From Alphaproteobacteria bacterium (GTDB lineage Bacteria; Pseudomonadota; Alphaproteobacteria; Thalassobaculales; Thalassobaculaceae), in NCBI GenBank assembly GCA_028822575.1, contig JAPKDN010000151.1, positions 1 through 7,390 on the forward strand: a stretch of 7,390 bases of DNA, in the 5' to 3' direction. Below the pieces are notes generated by a model, which worked only from the letters and a program-made list of their open reading frames with translations, was not told the DNA's origin and did no database searches. How positions within the stretch are numbered: position 1 is the stretch's first letter; each line of letters begins with the position of its first letter. The position numbers and the translations under genes are program-made. Positions 1 through 5,704 of the stretch are shown piece after piece.

Positions 1-1
1 C

Positions 2-34
2 TGGGATGATATCCTCAAGCGCGTTAGCCCTTGA
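2..34 (+). CDS. possible C-terminal tail of an upstream gene (partial)
   Basis: The frame beginning at base 2 reads WDDILKRVSP and then TGA at 32-34, which looks like an ordinary soluble protein tail. It ends 21 bp before the GTG of the MFS gene, a spacing typical of an operon. Ten codons are too few to name a family, and another frame is also open here, so this is only a plausible end of a gene that begins outside the window. Confidence 0.2.
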   Translation, partial: WDDILKRVSP

Positions 35-55
35 GTTCAAATTGAAAGCACGAAT

Positions 56-1258
56 GTGCCGGTTTCTCCGTTTTCTCTTTTGCGTGAACCCGGCTTCCTG
101 CGCGTCTGGGCCATTGGCCTGATCGGGAACACGATGCGCTGGTTGGAATTGCTGGCAATCGGCATTTTTGTTTTTGAGGTCACAGGGTCCGCTTTGCTGG
201 TGGCAGTTATGACTATCGCGAGGCAGCTTCCACTGGCGTTGTTTGGGACTTTTATTGGTCCGATTGCGGAGCGTACGAACCGCAAATATCTGTTGATCGC
301 GGGTTTCAGTCTGATGACCTTGTCGACTGGATGCATGGGCGTGCTCGCGAGCCTGGGCGTGATCGAGATATGGCATATTGCCATTTGTGTGTTCATCAAT
401 GGTAGCTGCTGGGCGTTGGATTATCCGGTTCGGCGAACTTTGATCGGCGAGTTTGCGGGAGCCGAACGTCTAGGGACTGGAATCTCCCTGGATTCCGCGA
501 CGAATAACATCACGCGCATGATTGGGCCGTTGGCAGGCGGGGTCGCCTATGGATTGGTTGGGCTGAAGGGCGCGTTTATTGTCTCGGGTGTGGCGCATTT
601 CTTTTGCGTGTTGATCGCGGTCACACTGGTCCTCGACCATTCCAAGACTAAAGCGGCCTTTGTGCCGTATTTGGAAATGTTGAAACAGGGCTTGAACATC
701 GTCCGGGGCTCGCGGGAGCTCATCGGGATCTATCTGATAACGATCATTCTCAATGTATTTGGCTTTCCCTATGCGTCCATGGTGCCGGTCCTTGGGCGGG
801 CTCGATATCAAGTGGAGCCGGCACTTATAGGATTGCTATCGGCGGCCGAGGGAGCGGGGGCGTTCGCCGGTGCGCTTTTCATCGCGTTTGTCGCGCGCCC
901 GGCGTGGTTCAAGCGCTTGTATCTGTATGGCGCCGTTCTATTCGTCTTTCTGGTTTTTTGCCTCTCCTTCGCCACGCAGTATTGGATGGCTATGTCGATC
1001 CTGCTGCTAGCCGGATTGGGGATGGCGGGTTTCGGCGCGATGCAGAGCACCCTGGTGCTGCTTTTGGCTCCACCCGAGGCGCGCAGCCGTCTGATGGGGC
1101 TGTTGTCGGTCTGTATCGGATGCGCACCCATTGGACTGTTTAACCTCGGTCTTTTGGCGGACTGGTTTGGCGCGCCAACCGCGCTTACGGTCGTATCATC
1201 GGTCGGCTTGATACTCCTGGCGGCGACGGTGTTTTTTGTTCCCCAGGTCCGGCGCTGA
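56..1258 (+). CDS. MFS transporter, MFS_3 / EntS-like exporter type
   Basis: A 400-residue integral inner-membrane protein, the usual size for a 12-helix major facilitator. Hydrophobic segments lie roughly at residues 14-40, 44-67, 78-100, 104-122, 150-170, 175-195, 218-243, 255-283, 287-310, 312-335, 345-368 and 372-396. The loop after helix 2 carries a version of the MFS signature (GPIAERTNRK, 68-77). After helix 4 there is D122-x-P124-x-RR127, and later a NNITRMIGPLAGG stretch, both resembling the MFS_3 group of proton-driven exporters (enterobactin exporter EntS and relatives). The substrate cannot be read from sequence. GTG at 56 is the first possible start, since an in-frame TGA lies at 32-34; only a weak GAAAG (44-48) serves as ribosome site. 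The gene converges on the UDP-xylose synthase gene with 9 bp between stops and no clear terminator hairpin, so the two transcripts may overlap. Confidence 0.85.
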   Translation: MPVSPFSLLREPGFLRVWAIGLIGNTMRWLELLAIGIFVFEVTGSALLVAVMTIARQLPLALFGTFIGPIAERTNRKYLLIAGFSLMTLSTGCMGVLASLGVIEIWHIAICVFINGSCWALDYPVRRTLIGEFAGAERLGTGISLDSATNNITRMIGPLAGGVAYGLVGLKGAFIVSGVAHFFCVLIAVTLVLDHSKTKAAFVPYLEMLKQGLNIVRGSRELIGIYLITIILNVFGFPYASMVPVLGRARYQVEPALIGLLSAAEGAGAFAGALFIAFVARPAWFKRLYLYGAVLFVFLVFCLSFATQYWMAMSILLLAGLGMAGFGAMQSTLVLLLAPPEARSRLMGLLSVCIGCAPIGLFNLGLLADWFGAPTALTVVSSVGLILLAATVFFVPQVRR

Positions 1259-1267
1259 GCTTTGGGG

Positions 1268-2215
1268 CTAACCCACGAAGGGACGGAAATAGTCCATCGT
1301 GCGTTCAAGCCCGGTAGCAAGTGGGACCTTAGGGCGCCAGTCAAGCTTGGCCTCGGCCTTACCGATATCCGGACGCCTTTGCATGGGGTCGTCGGTGGGC
1401 CGTGAATGGAAAGTCACGCTGGACGGCGTCCCGGCGAGATCGCTGATCCTAGTGGCAAGCTCCCGAACGGTGATTTCGGTCGGGTTTCCCAGATTGATCG
1501 GGCCGGTTTCAGCGTCGTCCGTGTCCATCAGGCGAACGAGACCTTCGATCAGGTCATCGACATAGCAGAATGATCGGGTCTGGTCCCCCTCGCCGTAAAT
1601 GGTAATCGGTTCACCTTTCAGGGCCGCGATGATGAAGTTGGAGACCACGCGTCCGTCATTAGGGTGCATGCGTGGGCCATATGTGTTGAAAATTCGTGCG
1701 ACCTTGATGGAAAGATGGTGCTGGCGGCGGTAGTCGAAGAACAGGGTCTCGGCGCAACGCTTGCCCTCATCATAACAGGCGCGTGGACCAATTGGGTTAA
1801 CATGACCCCAATAATCTTCCGTCTGGGGGTGCACGCTCGGGTCGCCGTAAACCTCACTGGTCGACGCCTGCAGGATTTTGGCGCCAAGTCGTTTCGCCAA
1901 GCCGAGCATATTGATCGCACCGTGCACGCTTGTCTTAGTCGTTTGTACGGGGTCGTGTTGATAGTGGACGGGGGAGGCTGGGCAGGCGAGGTTGTAGATC
2001 TCGTCCACCTCCACATAGAGCGGCATGGTCACGTCATGGCGCATCAATTCAAAATTCGATCGATGGAGCAGATGCGTGACATTATCCTTGTCGCCGGTAA
2101 AAAAATTGTCCAGGCACAGGACATCGTCGCCGCGCTCCACAAGCCGCTCGCAAAGATGAGAGCCAAGAAACCCGGCACCACCTGTCACCAAGACCCGTTT
2201 ACGCTGCCGCTGCAT
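1268..2215 (-). CDS. UDP-glucuronate decarboxylase (UDP-xylose synthase)
   Basis: A cytosolic NAD-dependent extended-SDR enzyme that converts UDP-glucuronate to UDP-xylose and CO2, supplying sugar for lipopolysaccharide or exopolysaccharide. From the start at 2215 the protein has 315 residues, normal for bacterial UXS. Visible signatures are the Rossmann motif TGGAGFLGS (11-19), D36 at the end of strand 2, [12 protein letters not shown] (74-85), STSEVYG (118-124) with the Ser/Thr and Glu121 expected for decarboxylation, [13 protein letters not shown] (140-152) with catalytic Y148 and K152, and a later [15 protein letters not shown] at 2215 is chosen over the ATG five codons upstream (2230) because GGGGAG (2228-2223) sits 7 nt before it, whereas 2230 has only a weak site, and UXS proteins normally start just before this RKRVLVTGG segment. 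The gene stands alone on the minus strand. A related epimerase or dehydratase is possible, but the CPASPVHY and CYDEGK motifs strongly favour UXS. Confidence 0.92.
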   Translation of the reverse strand: MQRQRKRVLVTGGAGFLGSHLCERLVERGDDVLCLDNFFTGDKDNVTHLLHRSNFELMRHDVTMPLYVEVDEIYNLACPASPVHYQHDPVQTTKTSVHGAINMLGLAKRLGAKILQASTSEVYGDPSVHPQTEDYWGHVNPIGPRACYDEGKRCAETLFFDYRRQHHLSIKVARIFNTYGPRMHPNDGRVVSNFIIAALKGEPITIYGEGDQTRSFCYVDDLIEGLVRLMDTDDAETGPINLGNPTEITVRELATRISDLAGTPSSVTFHSRPTDDPMQRRPDIGKAEAKLDWRPKVPLATGLERTMDYFRPFVG

Positions 2216-2228
2216 AACGCAGCTCCCC

Positions 2229-2258
2229 ATTATAAATCTTCATTGCGGGAGTTGTAAC
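2229..2258 (-). promoter_or_regulatory. candidate sigma-70 promoter for the UXS gene
   Basis: On the minus strand a perfect TATAAT (2234-2229) is preceded, after 18 bp, by GTTACA (2258-2253), a 4/6 match to the -35 consensus. Transcription would then begin near 2222, only about 7 nt before the chosen ATG at 2215 and downstream of most of the GGGGAG ribosome site, so the real promoter may lie further upstream. This is pattern evidence only. Confidence 0.25.
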
Positions 2259-2457
2259 CTTTTCGGGTCAATATGCCGAAACGATTTCACCATACAAATC
2301 TGCGGAAGCAATCTCGCGTGATGCCCGAGCGGTCTGGACTGTCTCCGTCTCCAGCTTTCACGCTGGCGATGATGCAGGATCACCTCGCTTCGTATACGCG
2401 GCGGTGGAGATTGGGAAGTGATGCAAATGCCGATGAAAGACGGTGAGGAGTGAGGCG

Positions 2458-2890
2458 GTGACTGAACAGCTTTCCTCGGCATTCATGGTGCGCAATTGGG
2501 TTCTGAGTGTCTAGGATCATGAAGTGATCGGTCAGATCGCTCGGAAAACGTTGAAGGCTATCGGATTTGAAAAAAATTGCCGAGGGTGGAGATGGCACCT
2601 AGGCCATCAGGGAAGTGCTAGAGACCGAGCTTGATTGGATGATTTGTGATAGTGCGATAGAGCCGATGGACGGAATTAAGGTTATCGAGACGTTGTAAGC
2701 CCTGAGTTTCAAGGGCAAGGGCCGGATACCAACGACCTTTCTAACCGTATATACCGAACGCGATTTGGTGATTAAGGCCAAACGGCCCAGCGGCCATGTT
2801 TTCCTGGTCAAGCCCGTCTCTCCGAAAGACCTTGGAGTATGCGTAACCTATGCTCTGAATTGTTCGGATCGGCTCCGGTCTCTATCTAGG
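2458..2890 (+). pseudogene. decayed CheY-like response regulator (receiver domain)
   Basis: Conceptual translation gives a recognisable single-domain receiver. GTG at 2458 has GAGGAG (2445-2450) 7 nt upstream, with ATG 2485 as an in-frame alternative. The first part reads VLSV-stop-DHEVIGQIARKTL, where TAG (2512-2514) replaces the first acidic residue of the Asp/Glu pocket. A run of seven A (2570-2576) has one base too many and shifts the frame. The second part reads IAEGGDGT-stop-AI, with TAG (2600-2602) at the Glu of the usual DG-x-EA motif. It continues with MICDSAIEPMDGIKV, whose Asp at 2648-2650 is the phosphoacceptor position, then TAA at 2696-2698, a switch Thr in FLTVYTE (2744-2746), and the conserved Lys of LVKPVSPKDL (2810-2812). 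The acidic-pocket Asp to phosphoacceptor distance is 44 codons after removing the extra A, as in CheY. Homology fades near 2860-2890, so the 3' end is approximate. Four disabling changes make loss of function near certain unless there is sequence error. Confidence 0.85.
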
Positions 2891-2924
2891 CGTTTATTTG
2901 TTTCAGATCTGAACTTGAACTGTT

Positions 2925-2981
2925 GGGGATTCTCCCCGATTTCTTTGGGTTCTAAATCGAATCGCCTGAACTCAACGATTC
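2925..2981. promoter_or_regulatory. cluster of three GANTC (CcrM) sites with short inverted repeats, upstream of gcrA
   Basis: Three GANTC motifs lie within 54 bp: GATTC at 2928-2932, GAATC at 2959-2963 and GATTC at 2977-2981. The first sits in the centre of a 5-bp inverted repeat, GGGGA (2925-2929) and TCCCC (2933-2937). A second pair, CGATTT (2937-2942) and AAATCG (2954-2959), lies between the first two sites. GANTC is the CcrM methylation target in Alphaproteobacteria, and GcrA acts at promoters carrying methylated GANTC. Placement 120-173 bp before gcrA suggests, but does not prove, methylation-sensitive control. No clear -35/-10 pair was found between this cluster and gcrA. Confidence 0.35.
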
Positions 2982-3035
2982 GTGTTGCAGTTTGTCACCA
3001 GGATCGGTAGGCTTTACTCATCGAAATACCATATG

Positions 3036-3077
3036 TTGTGATCTGGCGATGCCGAACGGCGCGCCGCGAGATCACAA
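3036..3077 (+). promoter_or_regulatory. perfect 9-bp inverted repeat in the gcrA leader (operator or 5'UTR hairpin)
   Basis: TTGTGATCT (3036-3044) is repeated as its exact reverse complement AGATCACAA (3069-3077), separated by 24 nt. The spacer contains the 8-bp palindrome GGCGCGCC (3058-3065). The arms match the half-sites of the ideal CRP/FNR-superfamily palindrome (TGTGATCT and AGATCACA), but here they are spread apart instead of adjacent. The right arm ends 12 nt before the GGGAGG ribosome site of gcrA. It could be two half-operators bound by a dimer or by looping, or an RNA stem-loop just before the translation start. The repeat is seen directly; its function is inferred. Confidence 0.5.
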
Positions 3078-3100
3078 ATAGCAAGTATAGGGAGGTCAGT

Positions 3101-3484
3101 ATGGCCGAAGCCGCGCCGAGTGTTTGGACTGAGGATCGGTTGGGAAACCTGAAACGGTTATGGGCCGAAGGACTATCGATAACCCAGATAGGGTTGGCAA
3201 TCGGTGTGTCACGGAATGCCGTCGTTGGTAAGGTGCATCGCATGGGGTTGCCGAAAAGGCAGTCGCCGATCGTACGGTCGGACAAGCCCGTGGAGCCGAA
3301 ACGCCGTAAGCTCTCACCGCTTACCTTCGCGGATTGGGATCGCAGCAAGTGTTGCTGGCCGATCGGCGACCCAAGATCCGCGGACTTCCACTTCTGTGGT
3401 GAAAAAATTCGTGAGGGTCGACCCTACTGTGGCACTCACTGCGCCAAAGCCTATACAAACACCAAGGATAGTGCAGCGGCCTAG
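3101..3484 (+). CDS. gcrA: GcrA cell-cycle transcriptional regulator (compact form)
   Basis: A 127-residue DNA-binding regulator that works with sigma-70 RNA polymerase at promoters, many carrying CcrM-methylated GANTC, to control S-phase genes in Alphaproteobacteria. The N-terminal helix-turn-helix block is intact: WTEDRLGNLKRLWAEGLS (9-26), then QIGLAIG (29-35) and SRNAVVGKVHRMGL (37-50). A basic linker of only about 30 residues follows. The C-terminal block characteristic of the family, involved in sigma-70 contact, is present: CWPIGDP (85-91), FHFCG (96-100) and PYCGTHC (108-114). C85, C99, C110 and H113 are spaced like a possible metal site. The Caulobacter protein is about 170 residues, the difference lying mostly in the linker. 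ATG 3101 is chosen because GGGAGG (3090-3095) lies 5 nt upstream; the in-frame GTG at 3038 lies inside the leader inverted repeat and would add residues unlike the family. Confidence 0.92.
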   Translation: MAEAAPSVWTEDRLGNLKRLWAEGLSITQIGLAIGVSRNAVVGKVHRMGLPKRQSPIVRSDKPVEPKRRKLSPLTFADWDRSKCCWPIGDPRSADFHFCGEKIREGRPYCGTHCAKAYTNTKDSAAA

Positions 3485-3493
3485 GCGACTTTA

Positions 3494-3539
3494 TCCAATA
3501 CGTGGCGTGTTTTTCTAGGAAACTGCGCCACTTATTGGA
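3494..3539 (+). terminator. strong hairpin after gcrA, possible terminator or processing site
   Basis: Ten bases after the gcrA stop codon, CCAATACGTGGCG (3495-3507) pairs with CGCCACTTATTGG (3526-3538) at 12 of 13 positions, and T3494 with A3539 adds a fourteenth pair. Inside the 18-nt spacer GTTT (3509-3512) and AAAC (3520-3523) can extend the stem. No run of T follows the right arm, so this is not a textbook intrinsic terminator. It may instead stop transcription with Rho, protect the gcrA transcript 3' end, or be a remnant of a small palindromic repeat. A hairpin is well supported; the terminator role is tentative. Confidence 0.45.
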
Positions 3540-3584
3540 GATTTATCAAGGTCGGTTGTGTCCATGCCCGGCGGAGCCGACCCG

Positions 3585-4823
3585 ATGGATATTCAAGAAT
3601 TCTACGAAACATTTCCCTACCCACCTCGTGATCCGTCGGCGCCAGTGCCAGCGCCAGCCGTGCCTAGTGATTTTGTCACTGTAAATCACTACGTGTTTGG
3701 CGGTAGATGGAGCCGAAGCGTGCTGTTTCGCGTTTTGGTGGCGGGGTGTGGGACGGGGCTCGCGAGCACCGCCTTCGCGGGTCAGCTTGTCAAGCTTGGT
3801 GTCCCTTTTTCCATGCTTTGTATCGACGTGTCTGAAACGTCCCTTGGTATCGCGCGAGGCAGAGCCGAAGGGGCCGGGCTGTCAAAGACTATGGAGTTTC
3901 AGCGCCGTGGTATCGAAACACTGGAAGCCGAGGCTGATGGGAGTTTTGACTATATCGACCTCACCGGTGTTGTGAACCATGTCGAAGACCCGGCTAAAAT
4001 TTTAGCGTTTCTCTCCCATGTCCTGGCTGAACCCGGCGGTATCGGGGTAATGGCCTATGGAAGGCTGGGACGCACTGGTATCTATCCAATTCAAGACGCT
4101 CTCGCGCGGCTGGGCCTGACAACAAAAGATGATATCCCGGCCGCCCGCGTGTTACTGCGGACGCTGCCGGAGACCAACTGGTTTCGCCAGAATACAATTC
4201 TCGCGTATTCGGATAAGATCAGCGACGTGGAATTCGCAGACAGATTTTTCAACCCGCGTGATCGGGCGTTCTCCGTGCGTGATCTTGGGCAACTGTTTGG
4301 TGGTGTCGGTTTCGAGCTCAGGGCCTTCCTACCGCCAATCGTATATGACCCCCGTGCGATCCTGTCGGGGGAAGATTTGCGGAGACGCGCCGGTTCCTTG
4401 TCCAGGTTGGAACAGTGGCACCTTGCGGAACAGCTTCAAGGTTCGCTCAACAAACACACATTTTATGCGATCAGATCGAAAGGCCCGTCACAGGGGCAAA
4501 TCGATTATACCGAACCCGACTATCGAGCTGTTATTCAGGACCCCAGTCGCCGTCACCTCGCCAGCGCTCTTCAGGGTCTGGAAAGTAAGCGGATTAGTAT
4601 CGCGTTTGACCACAATTCGCGCCAACGATCGATGTCACTTGACCTTTCGGTGCTTGAGGTCGAGATTCTTAGCCGGCTGAATGATGGTGATAGGTTTGGC
4701 GAAATTCGGGAACGATTTTCTCGACTGGAGCCGCTGGTCGTCAATGCCGCGATCGAGCGGGTTTGCAGAGCTCTGACGGCGGTCGGCGTATTGCATCTGG
4801 AGATTTCCCCCTATCGAACTTGA
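3585..4823 (+). CDS. class I SAM-dependent methyltransferase with C-terminal winged-helix-like segment
   Basis: A 412-residue protein, predicted cytosolic (no signal peptide or membrane segment). It opens with the FYETFPYPPRDP motif (6-17) seen at the front of a bacterial group of SAM methyltransferases. The Rossmann core follows: motif I VLVAGCGTG (50-58), the acidic ribose-binding D81 in IDVSETSLGIARGRA, motif IV-like FDYIDLTGVVNHVEDP (121-136), then PGGIGVMAYGRLGR. The middle region (about 190-340) is not recognisable to me. The last 55-60 residues (LEVEILSRLNDGDRFGEI onward, ending in VGVLHLE) look like a small winged-helix or PqqD-like fold. The methyl acceptor is unknown. ATG 3585 is chosen because GGAG (3573-3576) lies 8 nt upstream and it directly precedes the conserved front motif; GTG 3558 (AAGG 6 nt upstream) and ATG 3564 are in-frame alternatives adding 9 or 7 residues. 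It lies 100 bp after gcrA, beyond the hairpin. Confidence 0.85.
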   Translation: MDIQEFYETFPYPPRDPSAPVPAPAVPSDFVTVNHYVFGGRWSRSVLFRVLVAGCGTGLASTAFAGQLVKLGVPFSMLCIDVSETSLGIARGRAEGAGLSKTMEFQRRGIETLEAEADGSFDYIDLTGVVNHVEDPAKILAFLSHVLAEPGGIGVMAYGRLGRTGIYPIQDALARLGLTTKDDIPAARVLLRTLPETNWFRQNTILAYSDKISDVEFADRFFNPRDRAFSVRDLGQLFGGVGFELRAFLPPIVYDPRAILSGEDLRRRAGSLSRLEQWHLAEQLQGSLNKHTFYAIRSKGPSQGQIDYTEPDYRAVIQDPSRRHLASALQGLESKRISIAFDHNSRQRSMSLDLSVLEVEILSRLNDGDRFGEIRERFSRLEPLVVNAAIERVCRALTAVGVLHLEISPYRT

Positions 4824-4857
4824 TGGCGCGGCGGCTCTCGACCAGCTATCAAGATCT

Positions 4858-4863
4858 TATAAA
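4858..4863 (+). promoter_or_regulatory. candidate -10 element upstream of the SDR-pepN pair
   Basis: The 89-bp gap between the methyltransferase and SDR genes contains an AT-rich stretch, unusual for this sequence, with TATAAA at 4858-4863 (5/6 to TATAAT). No good -35 hexamer lies 16-18 bp upstream; TCGACC (4838-4843) matches 4/6 but is only 14 bp away. Weak support for a separate promoter driving the SDR and pepN. Confidence 0.2.
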
Positions 4864-4912
4864 ATTCATTAAAGCGCTCTCTTTCAGGAGACGGCCACGA
4901 CGGAGAATTGTG

Positions 4913-5689
4913 ATGCGATTGCTTGATCGGACGGTCGTGGTTACCGGGGGTGCTTCGGGTATCGGTAAGGCCATTTGTCTAAAGGCCGCGTCAGAGGGCG
5001 CGAAGGTCGTTGTCGCCGACATCCGCGAGGATCCGCGAGAGGGCGGTGACAAAACCGTGGACGCGATCATCGCTGCCGGCGGAGATGCCGTCTTCATGCA
5101 CGTGGACATTACCCGTTGGGAGGCCGTCGACCGTCTGATCTTGGACACGGTGGATCGGTATGGTGCTTTGGATGTGATGGTGAATAACGCGGCGGCACAT
5201 GGTGGCGCGGCCCTCTTGGAAACGTCGGAGGAAGAGTGGGACAGCATCATGGCGGTCGGCGCCAAGGGGATGTTTTTTGGATGCAAACGCGCCATTCAAC
5301 AAATGCTCACCCAGGAACCGCGCCAGGGCGCGGAGGCGCGTGGGCGGATCGTGAACATCTCGTCGCAACATGGGATGATCCGCGCGCCGAATGACTTTGC
5401 TTATGGTGTCAGTAAGGCTTGCGCGGTCTATATGACTCGGCAGATCGCGGGTGACTATGCCGAGCATGGGATCGTTTGTAATGCCGTCGCGCCGGGAAAG
5501 ATTATGACCGGCAAGACAGGACCGGCGATCGCGCCCGAAGCCATCGCCTATAGCCATGCCCGCACCCCATGGCCGCGCCTGGGGCGGTCGGAAGACGTGG
5601 CGTCGGCGGTGATTTTTCTCTCCAGTGATGATGCATCATACATCACAGGCGAGAACCTGATGGTCGATGGCGGCTGGATGGCCAACTAG
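4913..5689 (+). CDS. short-chain dehydrogenase/reductase (SDR) family oxidoreductase
   Basis: A 258-residue classical SDR, the standard length, predicted to be a cytosolic NAD(P)-dependent oxidoreductase acting on an alcohol or ketone of unknown identity. Motifs in order are the dinucleotide motif TGGASGIG (11-18), ADIRED with D36 after strand 2 (suggesting NAD rather than NADP), NNAAA (91-95), NISSQHG (148-154) with catalytic S151, YGVSK (164-168) with Y164 and K168, a proline/glycine turn VAPGK, and the C-terminal YITGENLMVDGGW. The position normally holding the active-site tetrad Asn (V-N-x-K-G) reads VGAKG here, so residue 116 is Gly. ATG 4913 is chosen because GGAG (4902-4905) lies 7 nt upstream and it immediately precedes the first beta strand; the reading frame is open further upstream into the methyltransferase gene, but that would add about 50 residues foreign to the family. 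pepN follows after 15 bp, so co-transcription is likely. Confidence 0.88.
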   Translation: MRLLDRTVVVTGGASGIGKAICLKAASEGAKVVVADIREDPREGGDKTVDAIIAAGGDAVFMHVDITRWEAVDRLILDTVDRYGALDVMVNNAAAHGGAALLETSEEEWDSIMAVGAKGMFFGCKRAIQQMLTQEPRQGAEARGRIVNISSQHGMIRAPNDFAYGVSKACAVYMTRQIAGDYAEHGIVCNAVAPGKIMTGKTGPAIAPEAIAYSHARTPWPRLGRSEDVASAVIFLSSDDASYITGENLMVDGGWMAN

Positions 5690-5704
5690 AAAACAGGAGC
5701 GGTT

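Noticed and set aside
1259..1285. CTTTGGG...CCCACGAAG as a bidirectional terminator between the convergent MFS and UXS genes
   Set aside because: The stem is short, needs bulges, and has no T-tract on either strand. It also runs into the end of the UXS coding sequence.
2320..2366. tRNA-like stretch: GCCCGAGCGGT resembles the D-arm of a serine/leucine tRNA, followed by a CCAGC/GCTGG stem (2351-2355 with 2362-2366)
   Set aside because: The D-stem is not closed, the putative anticodon loop has six bases, there is no T-arm GTTCGA-type sequence downstream, and no acceptor stem can be formed. At most a chance match or a far-decayed remnant.
2273..2446. 57-codon open frame on the + strand beginning with ATG 2273
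   Set aside because: There is no ribosome site, the composition is rich in Arg, His and Ser with no recognisable motif, and its stop overlaps the ribosome site of the response-regulator remnant. Likely a chance frame.
2599..2811. Minus-strand open frame of about 70 codons
   Set aside because: It is antisense to the response-regulator remnant, whose + strand translation matches receiver motifs, so this is a shadow.
2765..3010. Plus-strand 81-codon open frame as a separate small gene
   Set aside because: Its first 30-odd codons are the C-terminal part of the receiver pseudogene, and the rest is low-complexity read-through with no family resemblance.
3038..3100. GTG 3038 as an extended gcrA start
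   Set aside because: It has no ribosome site, lies inside the inverted repeat, and adds 21 residues not seen in GcrA proteins. ATG 3101 has a GGGAGG site.
4763..4912. Upstream extension of the SDR frame overlapping the methyltransferase gene
   Set aside because: The extra 50 residues do not resemble an SDR or a targeting signal, and ATG 4913 has a good ribosome site directly before the first beta strand.
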